The translations under genes and the position numbers were made by a program. Shown here piece by piece: positions 13,590-16,659 of a stretch of DNA of 16,659 nt (position 1 is the first letter of the stretch; the number at the start of each line of letters is the position of its first letter). Origin of the DNA: CAYRFU01 sp964423525 (GTDB lineage: Bacteria > Vulcanimicrobiota > Xenobia > Xenobiales > JADMJV01). The stretch covers positions 1 to 16,659 of the forward strand of contig CAYRFU010000156.1 in assembly GCA_964423525.1 (NCBI GenBank), written 5' to 3'. The notes under the pieces were generated by a model. That model had not been told where the DNA came from, did not search any database, and was given only the letters and a program-made list of their open reading frames with translations.

Positions 13590-14660
13590 TCAACAGTTTC
13601 CTTCCACCAGGCTTCGGTCGATGTCGGCCAGAGTCGGCGTTCCGCACAACGCCTGGGCCAGATCGAGTTCCGCCGCGAACAGAGAGAAGACTCTCTCCAC
13701 CCCAGCTTGACCGTCGCAGGCCAGTCCCCATAACACGGGCCTCCCTATCAAGACCGCCTGAGCACCCAGGGCCAGGGCTTTGACGATGTCCGTGCCACGA
13801 CGGATGCCACCGTCGAGAAGGACAGGGACCCGTCGGTCGACCGCTTCGGCCACAGCCGGCAAAGCCTCGATGGTGGCTGGAGAGGTGTCGAGTTGGCGAC
13901 CGCCGTGATTGGAAACAACCAAGCCGCTGGCCCCATGCTCGACGGCACAACGGGCGTCGTCGGCCCGCACAACCCCTTTGACCAGAATCGGCAAACCCGA
14001 GATGTCGTTGAGCCACTCCAGGTCTTTCCAGGTGAGACGACAATCGATCAGTTGCTGAAAGTAAGCCGCGAGACCTGACCCTCCCAGGTCGGGAAGATCG
14101 GCCAGGCCGGCTGCCGTCAGGTTGACCACGCTGAGCCCCTCGGGTAGTTGGAAACGGTTGCGCACATCAGCCTCGCGGTGGCCCAGCAAAGGAGCATCCA
14201 CGGTCAAGACCAGGGCTTTGGCACCGGCTTGCTTGGCTCGGGCCACCAGATCCCGGGTGGCGCCCCGGTCTTTGTAGGCATAAAGCTGGAACCAGAACTC
14301 TCCCTCGCAAGCCTCGGCCACTTCCTCCATAGGACGGTTGGAAAGAGTACTCAGGATCATCAAAGTGCCGCTCCTGCGACAGGCCCTGGCCGTAGCCACC
14401 TCTCCTTCTGGGCAAGCCATGGAGTGAAAGGCGGTGGGAGCCGCGAGAACTGGCAGCGACAGGTGATGGCCAAGAAGCTCGGTCCGGCAGTGGCGCTGGG
14501 AGACGTCGACCAGAACACGGTAAAAGAGACAAAGGTCTTCGAAGGCGGCCCGGTTTCTGGCTAAAGTAAGCTGGTCGTGGGCTCCGCTAGCGTAGTAGTC
14601 GTAGGCAGACTGAGTTAGGTGACGCTGGGCTTGTTGCTGAAACTCTTCCAGATTGAGCAT
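13590..14660 (-). CDS. FMN-dependent (S)-2-hydroxy-acid oxidase (glycolate/lactate oxidase family)
   Basis: The 356-residue product from the ATG at 14660 is a full-length TIM-barrel flavoenzyme that oxidises an (S)-2-hydroxy acid to the 2-oxo acid, usually with O2 to give H2O2. Every catalytic residue of spinach glycolate oxidase has a counterpart: Y23 ('YDYYASGA', Y24), Y127 ('FQLY', Y129), R162 ('GHREAD', R164), K228 ('LVKGV', K230), the active-site base H252 and R255 ('SNHGGRQLD', H254/R257). The near-identical numbering supports this start. A TTG at 14705 would add 15 residues, and neither choice has a good ribosome-binding site. Glycolate oxidase Trp108 is replaced by Leu (L106), a change also found in lactate-preferring enzymes, so substrate preference is open. 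The BMC shell gene follows after 22 nt. A quinone- or cytochrome-linked dehydrogenase of the same family cannot be excluded. Confidence 0.93.
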   Translation of the reverse strand: MLNLEEFQQQAQRHLTQSAYDYYASGAHDQLTLARNRAAFEDLCLFYRVLVDVSQRHCRTELLGHHLSLPVLAAPTAFHSMACPEGEVATARACRRSGTLMILSTLSNRPMEEVAEACEGEFWFQLYAYKDRGATRDLVARAKQAGAKALVLTVDAPLLGHREADVRNRFQLPEGLSVVNLTAAGLADLPDLGGSGLAAYFQQLIDCRLTWKDLEWLNDISGLPILVKGVVRADDARCAVEHGASGLVVSNHGGRQLDTSPATIEALPAVAEAVDRRVPVLLDGGIRRGTDIVKALALGAQAVLIGRPVLWGLACDGQAGVERVFSLFAAELDLAQALCGTPTLADIDRSLVEGNC

Positions 14661-14710
14661 ATCACGGCGTTCAAGCAGGTCTGAACCCTTCCTGTGCCAC
14701 ACCAACTTGG

Positions 14711-15574
14711 ATGAAAGAACTGATTCTCAGTGGAGCTACCGTTTCTTTGGCCGCCTGCCACCACCCCGGCCCAGGTCCCTCGGTCATAGCCCTTCACGGC
14801 TGGATGGACAATGCTGGCACCTTCGAGCCGCTCGCCTCCCTTCTTCCCGACCTCGACCTGGTGGCCCTCGACCTTCCTGGCCACGGCCGTTCCCAGCATC
14901 GCCCCCCAGAGGCCTTCTATCATTTCATCGACTGGGTCCCTGAAGTCTTAGCCGCGGCTGATAGCCTGGGATGGGAGCGATTCGGACTGCTAGGTCACTC
15001 GATGGGAGCAGGCATTGCGACCCTGGTGGCGGGAACCGCCCCGGAGCGGCTCGAGCGGATGGTCTTACTAGAAGGTTTGGGGCCGATGACCAGCCCCGAA
15101 TCAGAATCGGTGGCTCTTCTCCGTCGCTCCCTGTCGTTCCAGTTGCAGAAGGAGGCTCCCACTTACCCTTCTTTCGAAGCGACGGTAGAAAGGCTCGAGA
15201 AGCGGGGGCTGACCCGAGCCGGAGCCGAGGCCCTGGCCAAACGAGCCGTGGTCAAGTGTGAAAGGGGCTTTCGCTTCGGCCACGACCCTCGCCTCCGGGT
15301 TCCCTCTCGGACTCGCCTAACCGAACCTCAAGTTCTCGCTTTCATCCGAGCTATCGAGGCCGACACTCTTCTCATCCTGGCCGAGGATGGTCTCAAATTT
15401 CCGGAACCCCAGGTGCGCAGTCGTCTGCAAGCTCTCACTGGGGGGCAGGTCACCCAAGCCCCCGGCGGACATCATTTTCATCTCGACCAGCCTGCTGGGG
15501 TGGCGCCCCTGGTATCTCAGTGGCTCAATCGCTGTGACGAGGATGAGGAGGAGGGAGCATGCGGCTCTGGTTGA
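14711..15574 (+). CDS. Alpha/beta hydrolase (serine hydrolase, SERHL/MEST-like)
   Basis: The 287-residue product has the fold's landmarks in order: oxyanion segment 'HGWMDNAGTF' (29-38), 'DLPGHGRS' (54-61), nucleophile S97 in the elbow 'GHSMGA', a helical lid region (about 125-205), a candidate acid in 'LILAEDGLKF' (E225 or D226) and the catalytic His in 'GGHHFHLDQP' (one of H254, H255 or H257). The 'HGWMDN' start and 'EGLGP' after the fourth strand resemble serine hydrolase-like proteins of eukaryotes and bacteria; natural substrates are unknown. There is no signal peptide, so it is cytoplasmic. It is divergent from the hydroxy-acid oxidase across 50 nt and may share its control region. The acidic tail ('DEDEEEG') is encoded in a 50-nt overlap with the convergent coiled-coil gene. 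Confidence 0.88.
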   Translation: MKELILSGATVSLAACHHPGPGPSVIALHGWMDNAGTFEPLASLLPDLDLVALDLPGHGRSQHRPPEAFYHFIDWVPEVLAAADSLGWERFGLLGHSMGAGIATLVAGTAPERLERMVLLEGLGPMTSPESESVALLRRSLSFQLQKEAPTYPSFEATVERLEKRGLTRAGAEALAKRAVVKCERGFRFGHDPRLRVPSRTRLTEPQVLAFIRAIEADTLLILAEDGLKFPEPQVRSRLQALTGGQVTQAPGGHHFHLDQPAGVAPLVSQWLNRCDEDEEEGACGSG

Positions 15575-16659
15575 GTTCTTGCTCGAGAGCCCCAATGCGG
15601 TCGTCGCGAAGGGAGAGTTTCCATTCCAGACCGGTGATCTGTCGCTCCAGTGCCTTCATCCGCTCCTCATAGTCCTTCTCGTAAGTGACGTGGGCATTTT
15701 TCAACTTGGTCTCGCGGTCGATCAAGAGTTCGGTCAGGCGGGAAGACTCTTGGTGGGCCTTGCCCAGGGCCCGCTCCATGTCAGCAAGTTTGGCGGCCAG
15801 TTTCTTCACCTGGGCATCGCGGTTAGTGACGGTGCGTTGGAGGTGGGCGATCTGCTGGCTCGCGATCCCCTCGCTGGAGGAGGTCGGACGGGCCTTCGTG
15901 GCCTGAAGCTCTTCCCGACTCTGCTTCAGCTCTTCTTCTAGCAACTGGTTTTGGACAGCCGCTTCCCGAAGCTTAGACTCCAGCTCGTTCACTCGCTTGT
16001 CGGCCGTGACAGGAGTGTCTTCCTGGCCCCGAACCCCTGGAGGGAGGGGCAGAAAACGGTCGCCCTGGGCGGCATCCCGCAGTTGAGCGAGCTCGGACTC
16101 CAACCGCAAGCGCTCGACCTCGTGACTGCGACGAAGCGAATTCAGTTCGACCCGATGGGAGGCCTGGAGGTCCTCGATCTTCCGGGTGGCTTCTTCGATC
16201 ATCTGTTTCAGGTGGGAGTTTTCCTGGGTGATCTGGTCCTGTTGGTCTGTCTTGGTCTGATCAGCGAGTTGAGCCTCAAGGTGGGCGATCAGCTGGTTCC
16301 GGGTCTCAAGATCTTTTCTGGCCTTCTCCAACTCGGCAGGGTCCACTCCGGCGGGCGGATTCTTCCTGAGTTCCTCCTCGAGGGCCTGGGCCCGGGCCGA
16401 CTGGGCCTCGGCAAAGGCTTGGATACCGGCGTTCTCCCGTTGACTTTGCTTAATTTCCTCCTGCAGCTCTTTGGCGTGAGCTTCGACCTCTTGATAGGCC
16501 TCGACCCATTTTTGGTAATCAGCTTTGAGGGTCGCTAACTCCTCAGCGTCAAAGTCAGGGGGGGAACCGGCCATGCGAGTCGATTCCAAATCTTGCTCAA
16601 GGCGATGGACCCGGTCGGCCAAAGCACTCGACAGCCTGATTCGTGGGGTCAATCCGTGG
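15525..16659 (-). CDS. Long coiled-coil protein, 5' end at or beyond window edge
   Basis: The frame is open from the right edge. In-window starts are a TTG at 16652 (375 residues) and an ATG at 16574 (349 residues), neither with a good ribosome-binding site, so the true start may lie outside. From about residue 30 (TTG count) to the end it is almost continuous heptad coiled coil rich in Glu, Gln, Leu, Lys and Arg, broken by short Pro/Gly segments near 115-122 and 202-220 and a Ser/Thr break near 255-262. There is no signal peptide, membrane helix, ATPase motif or known globular domain. Such sequences resemble SMC arms, filament-forming or scaffold proteins by composition alone, so similarity searches will give unspecific hits. 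It ends in a Pro/His-rich tail inside the convergent hydrolase gene. Confidence 0.8.
   Translation of the reverse strand, partial: HGLTPRIRLSSALADRVHRLEQDLESTRMAGSPPDFDAEELATLKADYQKWVEAYQEVEAHAKELQEEIKQSQRENAGIQAFAEAQSARAQALEEELRKNPPAGVDPAELEKARKDLETRNQLIAHLEAQLADQTKTDQQDQITQENSHLKQMIEEATRKIEDLQASHRVELNSLRRSHEVERLRLESELAQLRDAAQGDRFLPLPPGVRGQEDTPVTADKRVNELESKLREAAVQNQLLEEELKQSREELQATKARPTSSSEGIASQQIAHLQRTVTNRDAQVKKLAAKLADMERALGKAHQESSRLTELLIDRETKLKNAHVTYEKDYEERMKALERQITGLEWKLSLRDDRIGALEQELNQSRMLPPPHPRHSD

Noticed and set aside
13564..14043. Second minus-strand frame inside the hydroxy-acid oxidase gene
   Set aside because: It overlaps the catalytic core of the oxidase in another frame and its sequence is rich in Arg, Gly and Cys without a pattern.
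15951..16538. Leu/Gly-rich plus-strand frame opposite the coiled-coil gene
   Set aside because: It looks hydrophobic only because Glu/Gln/Lys-rich codons read backwards give Leu, Phe and Ser. It lacks membrane-helix topology and a start signal.
1..16659. Mobile elements, CRISPR arrays, tRNA or rRNA genes
   Set aside because: I looked for transposase motifs, regularly spaced repeats and cloverleaf-like segments and saw none. By-eye reading could miss a single tRNA, but the coding density leaves almost no room.

Overview
The window is a densely packed stretch of bacterial chromosome with moderately high GC by eye. It carries 16 protein genes, and no gap between genes reaches 300 bases. I saw no rRNA, tRNA, insertion sequence, phage gene or CRISPR array. 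The organism looks like a diderm outside Proteobacteria. The best clue is an 872-residue outer-membrane porin with an N-terminal S-layer homology (SLH) domain, a coiled coil and a long beta-barrel. That architecture replaces Lpp/OmpA-type tethering in Cyanobacteria and relatives, Deinococcus-Thermus, Armatimonadota, Eremiobacterota, Negativicutes and similar phyla. Two other genes carry copper-amine-oxidase-N-like 'stalk' domains, which also fits those lineages. I cannot name the phylum from this sequence alone.

Left part (1-6450). A 5'-truncated secreted-type beta-propeller gene ends at a strong intrinsic terminator. It faces a secreted stalk-domain/DUF4352-like protein and an upstream response regulator with a helical tail, both on the minus strand. 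Divergent from these is a translationally coupled plus-strand trio: an M48 metalloprotease, a YkgJ-type cysteine-cluster protein and a small one-span membrane protein. Its end overlaps the end of an ABCG-like ATPase gene, which lies 3 nt downstream of the SLH porin on the minus strand.

Centre (9072-11657). Divergent from the porin is a two-gene plus-strand unit. It encodes a periplasmic cupredoxin with a His...Cys-x2-His-x2-Met copper site and, overlapping by GTGA, a two-span receptor with HAMP and class III nucleotide cyclase domains. The cyclase has Glu where adenylate cyclases have the adenine-selecting Lys.

Right part (11659-16659). Five genes run on the minus strand in one direction: an FMN-dependent 2-hydroxy-acid oxidase, a bacterial microcompartment (BMC) hexamer shell protein, an ECF sigma factor, a zinc-finger membrane anti-sigma factor and a CpxP/CnrX-like periplasmic sensor. 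The last three resemble the Cnr-type arrangement in which a periplasmic metal sensor controls an ECF sigma factor. The first two suggest an oxidase with an associated protein shell. An alpha/beta hydrolase lies divergent from the oxidase, and a long coiled-coil gene runs off the right edge.

The two most interesting candidates are the shell protein/hydroxy-acid oxidase pair next to a sigma/anti-sigma/sensor relay, and the cupredoxin-cyclase pair that may couple envelope copper or redox state to a cyclic-nucleotide signal. The family calls are well supported by motifs; the systems-level links are inference from gene order.
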